Shown in pieces: positions 34,355 to 35,543 of a DNA stretch of 35,543 nucleotides. Source of the DNA: an uncultured bacterium (lineage in GTDB: Bacteria; Planctomycetota; UBA1135); NCBI GenBank assembly GCA_937919925.1, contig CALFOT010000061.1, forward strand, positions 1 through 35,543. Direction: 5' to 3'. The position numbers and the translations under genes were made by a program. The notes beneath the pieces are model-generated. The model saw only the letters and a list, made by a program, of their open reading frames with translations, was not told the DNA's origin and did not search any database. Numbering within the stretch: the stretch's first letter is position 1; every line of letters begins with the position of its first letter.

Positions 34355-35522
34355 CAGTCGGGGCAGTTGCGGCGCATACTTTTTCAGTAAGCCGTACCAA
34401 AACTGCGTGCAAAGACATGCCGACGGAACGCGCGTCGTCGGTGTTGATTTGAATGGCCCCCGCAATATCAAGTTCCGGAAAGTAGCCCATCGCAGTAAGG
34501 TAGCCGGGCATAAATCCATCGTGGCCATACAGCGGCCCGAGCGGTGTTTGAGTAAGGATAACCCCTAAACCATATTGACGATCGGGCCCGAGTTCCGGAG
34601 CAGGCACTCCGGCAAGCATGGCTTGATGAGTTTCTGGCCTAAGGAAATCGCTGTGAATGAAAATTTCTGCAAGGCGAGCGAGATCCGTTGCGGTACTGGC
34701 AAATCCACCACCACACCACTCAAACTGCACGTTGTAGGTGAACACGCCGTCGGCAAGAGTTTTTGGGCCGACGCCAAGTTGGCGCCCAACAACGACCGTT
34801 CCCTGCACCACGCCAGGCAAGCGCTGCCGATCGGACGGAATGGTGTTGTTTAAATGGAAAGGATTGTTCAACCATTTTTGAGCAAGATCATAAAACCGTT
34901 CGCCGCTGGCCCGCTCCAGAATCATGCCGAGCAAAATGTAGTTGGTATCGGCATAAGCCCAACCTTCTCCCGGTGCAAACAGTGGCTTATCGTCAAACAC
35001 AAACTCCAGTAGCTCACGCGGAGTCCAAACGCGTTCGGGGTCTTCCATCAATTCCTGCCAGAACTCCGGCTTCAACTCATAACGCTCGAAACCACTCTGA
35101 TGCTGCAGGAGCTGACGAATAGTGACCTCCCTAGCATTCGGAATGCGCCCATACCAAGCATCCTTTTGAAACCAGTCCGCAGCGCGGTCGTCGTAATCAA
35201 AGGCGCCTAACTCAACCAACTTATGCACCAATGAGGCAACCCAAACTTTGCCTACACTTCCCACCAACATCCGATCCTCCACGGTGAGTGGCCTGCCACC
35301 TTGCTCGGTTTCACCGACAGCCAAACGAATCAAACCGCCATCGGCGAGCCGCAAAGTTGCAGTAGCCCCAGGGAAGGATCCGGCGGCGTAAATCGCCTCT
35401 AGCTCAGCTTGGCAGGCCATCGTGAGAGCCTGCAAACGGGCATTTTCGGCGCGCTGCTCGGGGCTAGAACAAGCGGCAAACAGCATGAGAAGGAGGAGTG
35501 CTTCCAAAGAGGGCCAGCGCAT
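34320..35522 (-). CDS. Class C beta-lactamase-like serine hydrolase, lipoprotein
   Basis: 400 residues. A leader ending in LFAAC (C18) suggests a lipoprotein. The serine beta-lactamase/DD-peptidase-type motifs are present: SxxK as S89-V-G-K92, a YxN-equivalent tyrosine Y190 in 'GWAYADTNYILLG' (Asp replaces Asn, as in many esterase-like members), and HxG as H334-D-G336 in 'GHDGFMPGY'. Such proteins are esterases, peptidases or D-amino-acid hydrolases more often than true beta-lactamases, so resistance should not be inferred. The 3' end overlaps the convergent gene by 35 bp. The start is close to the window edge, so nothing upstream can be said. Confidence 0.87.
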   Translation of the reverse strand: MRWPSLEALLLLMLFAACSSPEQRAENARLQALTMACQAELEAIYAAGSFPGATATLRLADGGLIRLAVGETEQGGRPLTVEDRMLVGSVGKVWVASLVHKLVELGAFDYDDRAADWFQKDAWYGRIPNAREVTIRQLLQHQSGFERYELKPEFWQELMEDPERVWTPRELLEFVFDDKPLFAPGEGWAYADTNYILLGMILERASGERFYDLAQKWLNNPFHLNNTIPSDRQRLPGVVQGTVVVGRQLGVGPKTLADGVFTYNVQFEWCGGGFASTATDLARLAEIFIHSDFLRPETHQAMLAGVPAPELGPDRQYGLGVILTQTPLGPLYGHDGFMPGYLTAMGYFPELDIAGAIQINTDDARSVGMSLHAVLVRLTEKVCAATAPTATGKELTTSRR

Positions 35523-35543
35523 CCCGATAGCGTACCCACGATG

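Noticed and set aside
34320-35522. Beta-lactamase resistance gene
   Set aside because: The YxN asparagine is replaced and the family is dominated by esterases and peptidases; no regulator or mobile element accompanies it.

Overview
The window looks like chromosomal DNA of a planctomycete (Planctomycetota), probably from a poorly characterised lineage. The evidence is indirect: secreted proteins with FG-GAP/VCBS, ASPIC/UnbV, Asp-box and DNRLRE-type domains; multihaem c-type cytochromes with carboxypeptidase-like regulatory domains; a C-terminal secreted module ending '...FTDGLLLTLCP', of a kind I associate with marine planctomycetes; and few Shine-Dalgarno sequences. No rRNA, tRNA, CRISPR array, transposase or phage gene was seen. 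The assignment is an inference.

Region 1 (1-8187) is about the cell surface and electron transfer. A five-haem cytochrome is followed by an FG-GAP protein that runs off the left edge, both on the minus strand. A three-gene plus-strand operon encodes a two-helix membrane protein, an HlyD-like adaptor and a secreted alpha/alpha-barrel (squalene-cyclase-repeat) protein. A nine-haem cytochrome follows on the minus strand. The gap at 2846-3492 holds a possible 81-codon ORF that starts inside a 7-bp tandem repeat, and a strong intrinsic terminator hairpin.

Region 2 (8186-20858, minus strand) is the most unusual part: a compact run of genes that reads as a lipid biosynthesis locus. In transcription order it encodes a YegS/DgkB-like lipid kinase, a small membrane protein, a class III aminotransferase fused to a cyanobacterial-AAR-like fatty acyl reductase, an 862-residue PEP-synthase/rifampin-phosphotransferase-like dikinase, a CarS-like CTP:lipid-phosphate cytidylyltransferase, a sulfotransferase, a secreted Asp-box protein, a CDP-alcohol phosphatidyltransferase-like protein with a degenerate active-site motif, and an alkaline-phosphatase-superfamily enzyme. 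Together they could reduce and aminate a fatty acyl chain, phosphorylate and CDP-activate a lipid, attach a head group and sulfate it. I know of no described pathway with this composition, and the product is unknown.

Region 3 (20857-30068, plus strand) starts head to head with region 2; the two start codons share one CATG. It encodes an OPT-family transporter, an SSS-family symporter and what looks like a complete non-phosphorylating L-fucose pathway: lipoprotein-like mutarotase, L-fucose dehydrogenase, L-fuconolactonase, a split UxaA-type L-fuconate dehydratase, 2-keto-3-deoxy-L-fuconate dehydrogenase and a FAH-family diketo-acid hydrolase. The expected products are pyruvate and L-lactate. 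Most junctions overlap by 1-4 bases, so this is probably one operon.

Region 4 (30090-35522) holds a secreted VCBS/ASPIC protein (minus), a divergent secreted protein with an SGNH-hydrolase-like N-terminal part, a DNRLRE module and the planctomycete C-terminal module (plus), and a class C beta-lactamase-like lipoprotein serine hydrolase (minus) whose 3' end overlaps the previous gene by 35 bp.
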